Assembly: GCA_900642245.1 (NCBI GenBank)
Contig: CAAAJI010000021.1
Coordinates: 16,494 to 80,493 of the forward strand
Direction: 5' to 3'
DNA: 64,000 nucleotides
Source: Fragilaria radians
Taxonomy: Eukaryota > Bacillariophyta > Fragilariophyceae > Fragilariales > Fragilariaceae
Below, one piece after another: positions 45,666 through 57,650 of the stretch. The notes below the pieces were generated by a model. The model ran no database searches. It was not told where the DNA came from and saw only the letters and a program-made list of their open reading frames with translations. The position numbers and the translations under genes were made by a program. Numbering within the stretch: the first letter of the stretch is position 1; every line of letters starts with the position of its first letter.

Positions 45666-46529
45666 GTTAGATCAATCAATTCGTATATATACGTTTTGAA
45701 AAAACAATCGATGATGCAATCTTACGTTGGAGTTTTCCACAAAACCCTGCGTTTGGATGTTTGCGATGTCATTTATGCATCCGAAAAATACCAATGAAAA
45801 CGTCCATCCTTAGTTACTTACGTACGAGTTAACAAAGATAGTATCATGTTTCCTTTTACGACAGCTGTAACATTTCTATGAAAAAAAAAACATGGCTGAC
45901 TTTTTCAGTATTGCAACATGAAAAAAGAATGAATCTTTTAGATCCTTCTGAAAAAAGGAATTAAACATATTGGAAGAAATTATCTATAGTAACAATCATG
46001 GAATTGTCAAACAAAACGTAAATCCATTAAGACAAAAAAATATGCTACGAAATTAAGTATAATGATTGAATCTAGATACTATTTGATAGACAAATTCTCT
46101 CCAAGAAACCACAGGAAGATTATCTGCAATGTTGGTGGTAAATCAGAATCCTTATCAAATAGTCTGACGGTACACTTGTGTAAAGAAACAAAACAAATTG
46201 GCAAATGCTATATCTGTCTGAGCAAATGATATGCTTCAAAATGCAGTAAATTTGACCTGAAGCAACTATGAAAAATTCATTACGTATGCTGACCTACATT
46301 TATTTAACTCTGATGGAGATATTCCTAAGAAAATATAACTTCAATGACATGCTCATTTTTTTCATCCTGCCATGTGCTAAAAGATACATACGATCATGAC
46401 AGCAAGTGTGTAGAGCTGCTTCCCTTTTAACCAAGAACAAACTCAGGTTGTTCCATATTTAGCCTCTGTAAAAAGGATTAAACGAATCTTTGAATAACCA
46501 ATTCCATACTCACACATAGATGATGAAAG
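45386..46529. other. Upstream region of the glucan synthase, with a CT tract
   Basis: About 1.1 kb without a gene. The (TC)15 tract at 45633-45662 lies about 250 bp upstream of the glucan synthase ATG. Confidence 0.5.
45633..45662. repeat. (TC)15 microsatellite
   Basis: Perfect TC dinucleotide run. On the glucan synthase strand it is a GA tract in the presumed promoter. Confidence 0.9.
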
Positions 46530-47170
46530 GAATCCAGTCAGTTTGATTTCCTCCCAAATATAAAGAGTTCAAATTTGAAAGAGACCCAAAAGAACATGGT
46601 ATTGCTCCACTCAATTCATTGCCACCGAAGAACAAAGAATATGGTTTTGACAATAGTTCAAAAGGAGATGGTGTTGTTCAAGTCAGTCATTGATCCGGTG
46701 GAAAGTGGAAGAGATCCACTTAATTGATTATAACCAACATCCAAGATGGTTAAATTTGTTGATAATCCAATGTTGGATGGAAGAGACCCATTCAATTTAT
46801 TCCAAATTCCAATTCAATATCATTGAACTTGTGTTTCTTATTGATTGAATGGACAATGGAATAGTCTTGCTCAACGTATTGCGAGCCAAATCCAACACAC
46901 GCAAATCTGTGATTGATCCAACAGATATTGGTATGGGCCCAGTTAAATGATTCTTTGGTATTTTCAAAGATGTTAACTTTGCCAACAAGCCAATGGAAGT
47001 TAGAATCGTTCCAGTCAACTCATTGTCTTTCATATCCAGCTCAGTCAACTTGGTCAGTCTTGCAATTACGGATGGAATAGTTCCATTCCATTGGCTGTCA
47101 TACAATTGAAAGTATATCAGATTTGTCAAAGACCTAAGTAAAGGTGGAATGGTCACGTTCACATGGTTAA
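46530..47170 (-). pseudogene. Leucine-rich-repeat protein pseudogene
   Basis: One frame from about 47162 to 46797 carries plant-type LRRs (LTKLTELDMKDNELTGTILT and similar, about 24 residues each). The frame then shifts. LRRs continue (LTILDVGYNQLSGSLP), then shift again (GNELSGAIPCSFGSLSNLNS). No ATG starts the run, and stops break it. It is a relic of an extracellular-type LRR protein, perhaps once of the receptor-like kind. Confidence 0.7.
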
Positions 47171-48783
47171 GTTAAGTAGCTTTTTGCCAAAGTCAATTTT
47201 GTCAAAAGCAATAAGCAAGATAAGCGACAAAACATAAATTCATATCCTTAAATTTCCAAAGGTAACAAGTGCACCTTTATATAACGGATTTTCAATTACA
47301 ATATACAATCAAAACACACAAAAAAAATCTTTTGTTGTGAGTATCACTTGCCCTTTCAGGCAGTTACAAATTCTATATGATATATGGCTCTAGAATAGCT
47401 CTATTTGGAAACCAAACCTTGTGAACGTCAAAATGGTTCAAAACCTCATTTTTTGATTAGACGTACAAAGGCGAAATAATGAATACGCATAAAAGTACAC
47501 ATATACTTCATCTAATAAATGTTTATCCGTCACCGGTAAACAGCCTGACATAAACCAGCTAGCCAGCAAAGATCCTTGGCAAATACTTACATCTGGTTTG
47601 AAATTGCCATAGACACAATCAATAAGTAATTAACCCTCTAATTGTTGTCTTTGACAAGTTGGGTGAAGTCAACCAAAATCTAAAATATTACACATGGACA
47701 AAGCATTGAAAAAGCTAAGTCGTAAACATCAATAAGTAGCTTTTAAGCCTAATTGGAATCAAATGAAGAGGTGTGAACAACATTCAATTCAATCTCTCGA
47801 TTCAGCAATAAGAGAAAGTAGCCTTAATAATGTAAAAATTGAGATCATATCCTGGTCAACACTCCAGGAATAAATAAGTAGCTAATCTGTAACGACGATG
47901 AGATTTTTCTCAAAGAACTTAAAGCATAATTTTGGAGTCCTTTGAATGTAAAGGTCTTTAACTTTTCATAATCTAATGTCTATTTTGTGAAAGGTGTGAA
48001 TGACATTAAAAATAGTGATCAATAATATTATTGCACTCTGGGATGTCTGTTGTGATACAAATACTTAGTATTTCTAAATTTGTTACAATGTCATATAACT
48101 AAGAGTACGCATAATTGAAGTTAGTAAAACCATGCTATGGCCATCCTTCCAAGCTTTAATTTTCACAAAAGCTCTGACACTCCAATACCAGCAACATTCT
48201 TTTGACATTTCAATCAGGGCAGCTAGAATACCTTCTACAACAACAAAAGAATTAGCAGGAACATGTCTTAAGCCAATGATGCAAGGAGTGATAAAGTTAT
48301 TACGTATATGCTTTCTCGAGAATGTTGCTACATCATTGGTAATATTGACTAAGCCAAATAAATGGAATCGTGTAAAAACTGCAGGAGTTGCATTGTTTGA
48401 TGCCTTAATTATTGTTGAAGCAGAATTGAGCAAAATGAGTGACTGTGATAGTTAGGCTAATATTTCTGGGTGACAACAATCCTCATTTTAAAAGCAGTTG
48501 CTGAATTATCGATGCATGGAATTAATCTATAAAAGGTCTATCACTTGGTAAGTTCGTATTTATAATCTATTTCTGTGCATGAACTTCATCTAGTCTAAGG
48601 AATTGTACATGAAATAATCCTTGGAAAGGATATGTCACCCTTTTGGATGACTGAAGTTACGAACTCTCCGTACTTTACTTCCATAACATACACAAGATGG
48701 AAAATGTTGCTTCACGCTCCCCATATGAAGTGGTGTAAGCCTGAGATCGAACTTAAGTTTGCATGATTATACTGTACGTTACT
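47171..48783. other. Intergenic, no recognisable gene
   Basis: About 1.6 kb. Overlapping open stretches of about 107-116 codons lie on both strands near 48083-48455, but neither resembles a known family. Confidence 0.45.
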
Positions 48784-49533
48784 TCATTTTCCATAGTTTA
48801 GCACTTGTTTACCCCTTGTGATGAGGAATATACCAAATGTATCGCCACGAAATCCAAGTGGCATGAGATGATCCGATACTCTGGAATACTGAAATCCCTT
48901 CTCGCATAATTTGTGAAAAAATGTGGGTCGAGTATCCCTCATGGTAATGCCTAAAACAATTATGGTATCACTACGACAAAACCCATCCAGTGTTTGAATC
49001 AATACATCGTATAGGCTTGCATGGTAGGCTACATCCGATCCAATAATGACTTGAAAATTTGCTTCACCCGATGGAACCTGAAATTCTATTTCATTGGATG
49101 ATTCCTCCAATGGTGGTTTTTTCGTAAAGATTCCCCATGGATGCTCCATGATGATCCATTGATTCGGATGTTGTTGTCCCAACCTTGACATTAAATGAGA
49201 ATTCGCATCACGAGTACGATGCATAAGGGGCAAATGATCTGCCAAGTCAGTCGACACTAAGCATCCAATATGATCCTTCCAGAGTGCCAACAAACACGTT
49301 GACAAAAATCCATTGCCACTTCCCAATTCCAAGACATTTATCGTCAAACTCGTACTTTTCCTCAATACGTATTGAAGTAGTTTGGTATCATTTTCAAAAT
49401 ATTTTGCCATTGCAAGTCCTGTGGACCATAATCCCCCGCCAATTCCTGTATTCCAGTCTTCCTCAAAATATATTGGATTATCATTCAGCACCAAGTATTC
49501 TTTCTTGTTCGTGTTCGATTCATTGTCCTTCAT
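48784..49533 (-). CDS. METTL21/EFM-type lysine methyltransferase (Methyltransf_16)
   Basis: The ORF is 249 aa with an ATG start. The SAM-binding motif I is INVLELGSGNGF (about residues 65-76), preceded by GGGLWSTGLAMAKYF, typical of the family's 'G.xxW.aa..La.yl' lead. The post-motif strand is QVIIGSDVAYHASLYDVLIQ (about 161-180), matching the family D-x-x-Y block. A late Phe-rich C-terminal portion has RGDTFGIFLI. These enzymes methylate lysines of proteins such as eEF1A, HSP70 or VCP. The target here is unknown. No introns are evident. Confidence 0.82.
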   Translation of the reverse strand: MKDNESNTNKKEYLVLNDNPIYFEEDWNTGIGGGLWSTGLAMAKYFENDTKLLQYVLRKSTSLTINVLELGSGNGFLSTCLLALWKDHIGCLVSTDLADHLPLMHRTRDANSHLMSRLGQQHPNQWIIMEHPWGIFTKKPPLEESSNEIEFQVPSGEANFQVIIGSDVAYHASLYDVLIQTLDGFCRSDTIIVLGITMRDTRPTFFHKLCEKGFQYSRVSDHLMPLGFRGDTFGIFLITRGKQVLNYGK

Positions 49534-51253
49534 TTCAAGTCGATTGTGACGGCGCGCCTATTTTCCATCAGAGTCGATACTGTACTGTGTGCAACAATCC
49601 TTTTTGCCACTACACTGTCACGTTTGACTGACTACACATCCATCTTTGGCGCACAACTATTGGATCAAGCAATTCTCAGTCCTCATCTCTTTTGTCATGT
49701 ATTAATTGCATACACCATCATGGATCCTTTTAAATAAATGTGAAGCATAGCCTTTTCTACCATTGCTGCTGATACTCATTTGAAACCTTATTCTATTCTG
49801 AGAATTACTTATTCATGAAATGATTTATCCTTTCAGATTCAAGATATTTTCTAAACCCAAAGTTCACTACTACAGAACATGGGCAGGAGATGAGAATATG
49901 ATAAAGGAAGGGGTTTCTCGAAGAAAATGCTTGACCCATGTCGAGTGGTTACGAGTTGATACCTAAGCCTTACTCTCTAGTAATGAATTAGCAATGAAAA
50001 ATAGTATTACTTCACTTTTTTCTACTGTGTGATGATGAATTGAGATTTCAATATTTTTCTACAATTGCAATATGTTTTAAATGTTCCTATGGTCTCCCAA
50101 TATAAAACTCTTCTCTCCTTTGGCATCCATATGTGTACATTATTTAGCACCTCACTTAAGTGCCTTACTCTCGTCACAATCATATTTCTTGAATTTAGCA
50201 ATATAATGTTTTTGAGCTGTTTTTATCTAGTCTGTTGAAGGTTGCTTAAATTCGAAGGATGTTAGAGAAATCTTCTGTAAGGAAATTTCATAGACATGTT
50301 TCAATTTTGCTTTTATTTTCTTGGAAGTAAATAATCCTTCTAACTACAATCTTTCTTATCAGCACATATGAGAAAGTTGAATTTAATCATAAAGCTGTGG
50401 CCCAGATTCTTCCACTAAACTTATGTATGTGCATGTCCTTTATTCAGTTCTTTGTATCTATTAAATATAGTAAATGTTTTGTTTGGTGAAAGAATCTTTG
50501 ATATGACATCATTTTATTGACCCCCTTTTCCTGACGATTGATTAATAAAGCTGCATGTAATTTTGCCTTTAGGATTCGTTTCAGAGTCAGTATTCTTCTT
50601 GATGACTACCATCTGTTTAAACTGCATGTAGTGCATCTAAATAAGGAATGATATTACGATTTGTTTCTTTTTATGAAGTTATAATTGCATGTTTATATTG
50701 AATTAAAAGCATAGGAATGTAACGAGAGTTATCCAATAAGCCATTCCGTATAAGCAGATGCCCTACGCAAATTAATTCTTTGAGTGAAGACTTGAAAATA
50801 ACATATTGAAGATTAAGATTGCTTTAGGATTGAATACCCGCCTTCTCTTGATAAGATGGTGATGAAACGTAAATTTCAAGTAATTCAAACTGAAAAATGG
50901 GATAGAAAGAACAAGGGATTCACCCTTTTCCAATAAAATGTTTGTTTCCACAATACCAAGCTATGAATCTCTGGTTGTGACCTTGCACATTGGCACTCTA
51001 AGTTTCATGGTTGGATTTGCATGAGTCATCATTTATCACAAAATCATTATTCTGTGATAAATCACATTTTACTCTAAAACTGTTTATATACTTTAAACTT
51101 AAGCCACCTTTGTTCCCGATGATACCAATATCTTGCAATCAACTGTTTTTTGAGTCTTGCCATCGCATCAACTATTCTTACCACCAACCACCATTTGAAG
51201 GGAAAATACTGTAGGGAAGAGAACAGTAATGTATAAAAATTTGGATTTGGAAA
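49534..51253. other. Intergenic, no recognisable gene
   Basis: About 1.7 kb of AT-rich sequence, divergent between the methyltransferase and TRMT2A, so it should hold both promoters. I see no motif I can defend. Confidence 0.5.
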
Positions 51254-53275
51254 ATGAGTGTTCCCAATCAGGAAAGTATTTCATCTACAGTTGTTGAGGA
51301 AGTTCTGAATTCCCCAGTCGAGAAAGATTCATCAGAAGAGCAGGGTAAACATGATGATACTTTCGTGGATAAGCATGTCGATATTGGAAGTAATAAAGAA
51401 GGAATAAACGAAGATATGGATAAAAATAGTCATGCCAATGGCGTCGATACTGGGAATAAAGAAGTAAATGAAGACTGGGATCATTCAAATCGTCGTGTCA
51501 TCATTTATGGCGTGTTGAAATACTTGAAAAATAGTGATATTCCTAAAATGGTCAAAAAGTGGCTGTCTATGCATCCTGATCCAAGCTACTTTGAACTAAC
51601 CAAATGGAAAAAAGCTCCAAATGGATCTTGGGTAGTCTTGACATGCAAGACAGAGACAATGGCGAATGATCTTATAACATACTTTACAACAAACAAAGTA
51701 ACGAATGAACGAGGTGGTGAACTAACTGCCGTCAAATCAAACAATCCAGACGAAAAGCGAAAGCGAGGAGGAGATGACGATGATGACGATCCAAGAAACC
51801 ACAAACGAAAAAATACCGGCGTTTTATCCGACGATGAGGTTCGTGATAAATTGATTCCATTTTGGAGACATTCCTATCCAGATCAGTTGGAACTAAAGTT
51901 GAAGAATATGATCAAAAAATGTGCCATGAGAATCTGCTCGGAAACTAAGAAAAAGTTTATTAATTTGCAGCGTGAGGCGAAACATAATTCATTCGTCAAA
52001 CCGGTAAAGATGTATTCCTGGTTAAATGCCAACCGATCCATATCAATGAACAATGTCATTCAATCTCCCAAGCAGCATGCGTATCGCAATAAGAATGAAT
52101 TTACCTTTGGTTACACGACACCTCTGAAAAAGGAAGGGGATGAAGAAACCAAACAGATACCATCCATTGGCTTTTTGGCCGCAGGTTGGTCTGGTGAGGT
52201 CAGTCGGCCACATGTCTGTACGAATGTACCCTGGGAAGCATGTGCTGTGGTCGATGTCGTTCACAATTTCCTTCAGACGAGTCAATTTCATCCCTACGAT
52301 TCCAGGAATCATAATGGATTATGGAGAATCCTCACCATCCGTTCGTCGAGACGTACGAATGAATGCATGATAATCATTCAACATGCCTCTCCATCTCACG
52401 AAAAACTCGAATGTTCAGATGAAGAGTCATTACGTCTATTCCAACAAGAGCAGCAAAAACTCGTTACGCTACTTACTGAAACTGATTTGCCTCCTGTTGA
52501 CAGACCAGTCGAGATTGAAGATCCATACTTTCCTTTGCGTGTGACGTCCATTTTCTTTCAAGAATACAATGGGTTGTCAACACCTCCCCCGGAACACCCC
52601 GTGCAACATGCCTTTGGTAAAACGTGTCTGACAGAGAAGTTAGGTCCATGTACGTTTCAGATCTCTCCTGGGGCTTTCTTTCAAGTCAATACGGAAGCTG
52701 CAGAATTGCTCTACCAAGTCGTCGTCGAAAAAGTCAGAGAAGTCAGTAAACCTGAACTACTCCTTTTCGACGTTTGCTGTGGAACTGGTTCCATTGGTAT
52801 AACATGCTTAAAGGAGGGAGTTGCCTCGAAAGTAGTCGGGGTTGATATTTCTTCTCCAGCCATCGTCGATGCAAATATAAACGCAAAAGTGAATGAATTA
52901 CTAGAAAGTAACATTCGATTCATCGCATCAAAGGCAGAAGCTATCATGAGCCACGAGACAAGTAAACTCAAGCATGAAAGTAAGGATCAAATTGTCGTTG
53001 CTGTGGTTGATCCGGCAAGGGAAGGATTGCACCCCGATGTCATTCGCGCTATCCGCATGACAGAGAGCATTGATCGCCTTATCTACGTATCGTGTAATCC
53101 CACTGGCTCCTTGATTCAAGATGCCTCCACACTATGCGCACCACCTTCCAAGCGATTTAAAGGACGAGCATTCCGGCCCACTTTTGCACAGCCAGTTGAT
53201 ATGTTTCCAGAAACAGATCACTGTGAAATGGTAATGGTGTTTGATCGTTTAACGGAAGAAGAATTGAATGGTTAA
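51254..53275 (+). CDS. TRMT2A: tRNA (uracil-5-)-methyltransferase, TRMT2A-like
   Basis: The ORF is 673 aa with an ATG start and no intron. An acidic N-terminus (1-78) precedes an RRM-like domain (about 79-160, RVIIYGVLKYL strand), as in animal TRMT2A. Then come a basic and acidic linker (about 163-190) and the catalytic domain: YRNKNEFTFGY (about 277-287), FQISPGAFFQVNT (468-480), the SAM motif FDVCCGTGSIG (505-515), DPAREG, and YVSCNPTGS with the nucleophile Cys at 614. DHCEMV follows, with the general-base Glu at 658. The enzyme makes m5U54 in the T-loop of cytosolic tRNAs. All expected catalytic residues are present, so it should be active. Confidence 0.93.
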   Translation: MSVPNQESISSTVVEEVLNSPVEKDSSEEQGKHDDTFVDKHVDIGSNKEGINEDMDKNSHANGVDTGNKEVNEDWDHSNRRVIIYGVLKYLKNSDIPKMVKKWLSMHPDPSYFELTKWKKAPNGSWVVLTCKTETMANDLITYFTTNKVTNERGGELTAVKSNNPDEKRKRGGDDDDDDPRNHKRKNTGVLSDDEVRDKLIPFWRHSYPDQLELKLKNMIKKCAMRICSETKKKFINLQREAKHNSFVKPVKMYSWLNANRSISMNNVIQSPKQHAYRNKNEFTFGYTTPLKKEGDEETKQIPSIGFLAAGWSGEVSRPHVCTNVPWEACAVVDVVHNFLQTSQFHPYDSRNHNGLWRILTIRSSRRTNECMIIIQHASPSHEKLECSDEESLRLFQQEQQKLVTLLTETDLPPVDRPVEIEDPYFPLRVTSIFFQEYNGLSTPPPEHPVQHAFGKTCLTEKLGPCTFQISPGAFFQVNTEAAELLYQVVVEKVREVSKPELLLFDVCCGTGSIGITCLKEGVASKVVGVDISSPAIVDANINAKVNELLESNIRFIASKAEAIMSHETSKLKHESKDQIVVAVVDPAREGLHPDVIRAIRMTESIDRLIYVSCNPTGSLIQDASTLCAPPSKRFKGRAFRPTFAQPVDMFPETDHCEMVMVFDRLTEEELNG

Positions 53276-54549
53276 ATTTTGAGCATTGACTGTCGATCAA
53301 GTATCATGGGTAAGCTTAATCATAATGGCTTGTACTAAACACAGGGTTTCATCATCATCCTTGCAATAGGTCATAAGTTATACCTCCAGCTCATGTTCAT
53401 CAATTCTCTGAGATGCGTTTGCTTTCGTTCTGGTTCCACCAATAATGATACACTGTAACGGGTGAGAACCCTTGAACATAGAAGTAAATAAGCAATCCTT
53501 TTCACTTGAATGCAATGATAAAGAATATGGTATAAGAGAAGATCAGGGAAAAGATACAATAATATTAGTATATTTTGCATGGGTATAGGGTCAAAGAGGT
53601 TAAAAGCTTTATCAAGAATTTGATTCTAATTGAGTTCAAATCCTCAAAACTTTTGATTGCAAATTTTTTGTCATTGAATGTTATGCTGCCAAGATAAAAT
53701 AGAGCATTTTTCTGATTAGAAGTCTTCATCTGGAAAAGGACTACCTCACGTCTATTGCAAAAGGACATGGCATTAAAATATTCATACTTCATGGAGAGTT
53801 TGAACAGTATAGGATATAATTAATCAAAAGGTACAGCAACGGTGCTTGGGAAGGAAGAAATTAACAACTCTAGGCCATGGAGTAAGTAGCAATTTTTCTA
53901 GATGCAATTGTCGTATGCCCAATCACAAGAATGCCAATGAATAAGACTTGAATGCGATTTAAAACGAAGTTTATAATTTGAAGTGGTTTTGAAGTAAACT
54001 AAGGTTGCTTAATGAAGTGTACCACGTATCCTATCCTTAACAAGGAATATAACTCGGGATTGGGTGAGATTGAAATGACCCTGAAGTCATGTCCCAATGG
54101 ACTGCTTAAGTAGAGATTACGTAAATAAAAAAAGTAAAAATCAATAATTCTCCAACATTTCAAAGGAAATTATACATATTTCCAATGTGACGACATGGAA
54201 GGCTCTCGAATAGCTTCAACTGCATTTTCGCTTTCGGTACTGCGTGCGTTTTTGTACATCCCAACTTATCATACATGTGTAAGCACGCCTTTCTACGCTG
54301 CACTTGAAAAGTTCGGACTACTGGTATTCTTGGATTCAGTAGTAGTTCCTAATCACATTGTGTGATCTACGTTGTAATGACCCCGCTCTCGATTTCTGGT
54401 TGGAACGGGGTGAATATTTGTACATATATAAAACTTTTCATAGAAGCAGATAGCGCCTTGACAAGCATTTCTCTTTGAGAACGAGGCTGAGCAATACGAG
54501 GCCTCACTTATCCTCTGTAATCAATACATTTCATCTTAAACTAGGGAAA
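53276..54549. other. Intergenic with a TATA-like box
   Basis: About 1.3 kb without a gene. TATATAAAA at 54425-54433 lies 117 bp before the next ATG. Confidence 0.5.
54425..54433 (+). promoter_or_regulatory. TATA-like box
   Basis: TATATAAAA upstream of the ATG at 54550. Plausible core promoter by position only. Confidence 0.4.
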
Positions 54550-55212
54550 ATGACAAAGTCATCCAATCCATCTCGATTTTCTTCCTTGCATTTGGTAGAT
54601 GAGAAATGCTATTCCGATGACAACTTCTTCTCTTCAACAAATAATAACGACATCATTGGAGAACAAGCTGCTGTCAGTACGTCATCGAAAGGACTGAATG
54701 AGCAATCAGGGAAGTTGAACAATGAAGATCAAGACCAATTTAACGCATCAATGGCATTCAACGAATTGTTCAACCCTAGCGCCGTACCTCAAACTGAAAA
54801 GAGGCGGTGTGGTTTCTGGAAGAAAACTTTGAAACGAGAAGAGAGCCCTGTCCGATCAATCCTGAAGAGGGGCAATTCACTCTCTCAGCCGAGAAGCGAC
54901 TTCCAGAGAAGTAAACACCTTAGTTTTGCACTTAGCCCAACTTTTATATCGGATACTCAACCTCACACTAAGATTCCATCTGATTCCGTCACAAATGAGA
55001 GCGGCATTTCTCTAGACGGAGAAGAACTCTTTGATATCGAAGAGTCTACGGCATCTTTGCGCCTGAGTGACATCACTCAAGATTCTCCTTCACGAAGAAA
55101 TAGTTTGACACAATTCAAAGCAAAATCTTCCTTAGGATTCGATGAGCGTTTTGTTGGTTTGCATGAGTCAGATTTAGGATCTATTGGTAACTTCAGTTGG
55201 TCCAGCATTTAA
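54550..55212 (+). CDS. Unknown Ser-rich, probably disordered protein
   Basis: The first ATG in frame is at 54550 and gives 220 aa; the open frame begins earlier but with TTG. I recognise no family. Composition is Ser/Asn/Asp-rich. There is a basic patch (about residues 86-98, RRCGFWKKTLKRE) and then SPVRSILKRGNSLSQ with RSKHLSFA shortly after. That arrangement, 'S-I-L-K-R ... hydrophobic-S-F', loosely recalls phosphatase-1 docking and phosphorylation sites, but I do not claim it. The C-terminus is acidic with SDIT-type repeats. No signal peptide or membrane span. It may be a regulatory protein, and it could be a lineage-specific gene. Confidence 0.55.
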   Translation: MTKSSNPSRFSSLHLVDEKCYSDDNFFSSTNNNDIIGEQAAVSTSSKGLNEQSGKLNNEDQDQFNASMAFNELFNPSAVPQTEKRRCGFWKKTLKREESPVRSILKRGNSLSQPRSDFQRSKHLSFALSPTFISDTQPHTKIPSDSVTNESGISLDGEELFDIEESTASLRLSDITQDSPSRRNSLTQFKAKSSLGFDERFVGLHESDLGSIGNFSWSSI

Positions 55213-57650
55213 GATTAAGCAGATAGTTTAACGCTCTCGAGAGTTAGATGAACTAATATTCTCGGAGTTGAACAACGCAAACGAAGAATTTTTCTTCACA
55301 AATCTGCTTGATCCAGCAACTGGAATGTAATTCCAGAGAAATATACACTACGATAAAACGGATTGGAAGACGTCTTTCACTTTCGAAAATTCATGTGGAG
55401 TCAACTTTTAAGCTGTTGACCTCCCACAATCAGTAAGAGCCATAAATCTGGTTAGAAATGTAATTCATATAGGTTAAATTGATGAATAAAATGACACGAA
55501 AAACACTGCATGTTGCTTGTGAGTTTTTGCACTAATCGCATCTGCATTGTTACTTCTGAGGTTAGAATATGGAAACTAGTTCCAATGCATATTTCTCTAT
55601 CTGTTTCTTTATGTATTGACGATTCTACATCATTTGATTCAAGTATATTGCAAAAGTAGACTTGTCCTTTAAGCTATATGCATTCTTCTATCATGTAACA
55701 AGTATTCCTGATATCTTTGAAACATTTTCACTGACTGATCGCAATGTACTTCAATGTATGACCTTGAAATAAAGCATGATTCACATGTTAAGATTGCAAA
55801 TGAATTTAATTATTGCCTTTTGATGTATTGTGGAGTGTGGAGAAAAGATTCAATTACTACTGAAAGGAAATATCAATATTACGAGTCGTTATCAGTCTAC
55901 TTTAACGGTGACTTCCAATACTGCAAGTCAAAGTTAAAAAATGTTAGACCACTATGCCTATTTTATTGCCATCATGGGCAAGGAGGGTTGTCCTGATTTC
56001 ATGGTACCTGAGAAATCATCAGCATGGTCTTGGACTCTATCATCCTTGAGTCATTGGCAACCCCTGATCTGCAGGCTTTAGTAGTGGGCTTCCTGTGTGT
56101 CTACCTAAACAGAGACTCTGTAAAAAATGTCAGTAGATCTTGATTTCTGATACGTTTTCCTTGACAAAGTACCTTCCATATAAATTACTGCTAGCCCTAG
56201 TTTCCTCGAATTAAGTTGACAGTCTCTCCAAAACAATACTTGAAGTTCCTTTTATGACCAAAAAGGAATGTCCATTCCTCCTTAAGGCTCTTGAGTGTCC
56301 TGTTGTGACTTAAAATCAAAAGCTTCAAACAAAATATAGAAGACAACTAGAACCTGTCTGACTTACTATTCAATGTTGAATTTGAAGAGACAGCTTTAGC
56401 TTTGTGCAGAAAAGTAGAAAAACCAATAAAACCGCCGGAAATGAAACTCAAGCACAGGGGTCTGAACCAGATTACAAAAACAAGATACTACTTAACTGGG
56501 CCCCTTAGGGAGGGTAACCGATAGCGTATGTACTCAAGAAGACGTTAATTGTGGATTGAGTGAAGTCCAGTTCTTGTGACTGTACATCATAGATAAATGT
56601 GGATTCCAATGCCACCTGCTTTAAGCGATTTAGTTCTGGTAGCTTCTCACCCGAAGTTGTGGAGTGTTGTCCGACTTCACGCTGGGATCCCCCAAGCTAT
56701 CAAAATAGCTTCCACTTGCGTTCTACCCAGAATTTCTTGTCTGTTTTGCGACCAAATTGTTCAAAGAAAATGCCGCAAGTGGAACTCCTTTTATTACGGC
56801 TTTTAAGGCCTCGTACGTGTCCCAGGTTCCAAAATCCCCGATTGGTATTCCACAGGCAGCTCAACAGGCCCTGAGCTTGCACTTTCACCAGGGATTTTAG
56901 ATGTATTTCTCTACTGTGTATCTTGCTTCTCCAGCACAAAACAATGTTGATTTCACTCAATCAAAAGTAACAAACTAAAAGAAAACTCAAAGTGATCAAT
57001 TCAAGTTCAAGAATCACCCCCACCCATACACGTACATCCAAACAAGTAACAATCAATTCAGATTTATCTTTTGGTACCTTTGTTGCATTTGGAATTTTCT
57101 GGGTCCAGATATTCTAGCCAGAAAGCATTGGTTTTATTACCTTTGAACTATCGGTTTGACTGAAATTCCTCAATTCCAATTGCAGACTTACAATTTTGAG
57201 CCTAGTAAATTCCTAAATCAATTTGTGGAAAATTACAACGCATCATAGAATTATACGTAGGACATAATGGAGATATTCTGACGTATTATAAATAGAAGAA
57301 TGGTAAAATAATTCCGAATCATTCATTACATTGCACATTAAACTTCCAAAATAGTCAAGTATTCAATAGCGAGAGATAAGAGTTTCTTCGAAATTCTCGA
57401 TTCATTGCTATACATTCCCCACCATTTTATCCATATCAAGGAGAACCTCATGCAGAGGGCTTGCACTTGAGAACTATCTAGAGAAACCGCTGCTTCCCTT
57501 GTTTTCCAAAAACCATGTCATCCACTCGGTTCAAGCTGAAATCATTTAGTTACTGGATCAGATAAAATTGAGTTATCATGTGAAGGGGGCATGCACTATT
57601 TTCCTTGAAGAAATTTAGGCCTTCAAGCGATTAGCAAGTATACAAATAGA
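55213..57650. other. Intergenic, no recognisable gene
   Basis: About 2.4 kb. Short open stretches at 55754-55996 and around 56597-56960 have no family I can name. The latter lies near the copia relic and may be transposon debris. Confidence 0.4.

Noticed and set aside
48083..48455. Overlapping ORFs on both strands of about 110 codons
   Set aside because: Neither resembles a known protein, and there is no convincing start or neighbouring exon. Chance open frames cannot be excluded.
55754..55996. ORF of 80 codons
   Set aside because: No family, no promoter-like or splice context. Treated as chance.
56597..56960. Overlapping ORFs in two plus frames and one minus frame
   Set aside because: Possible transposon debris because of the nearby copia relic, but no motif supports it.
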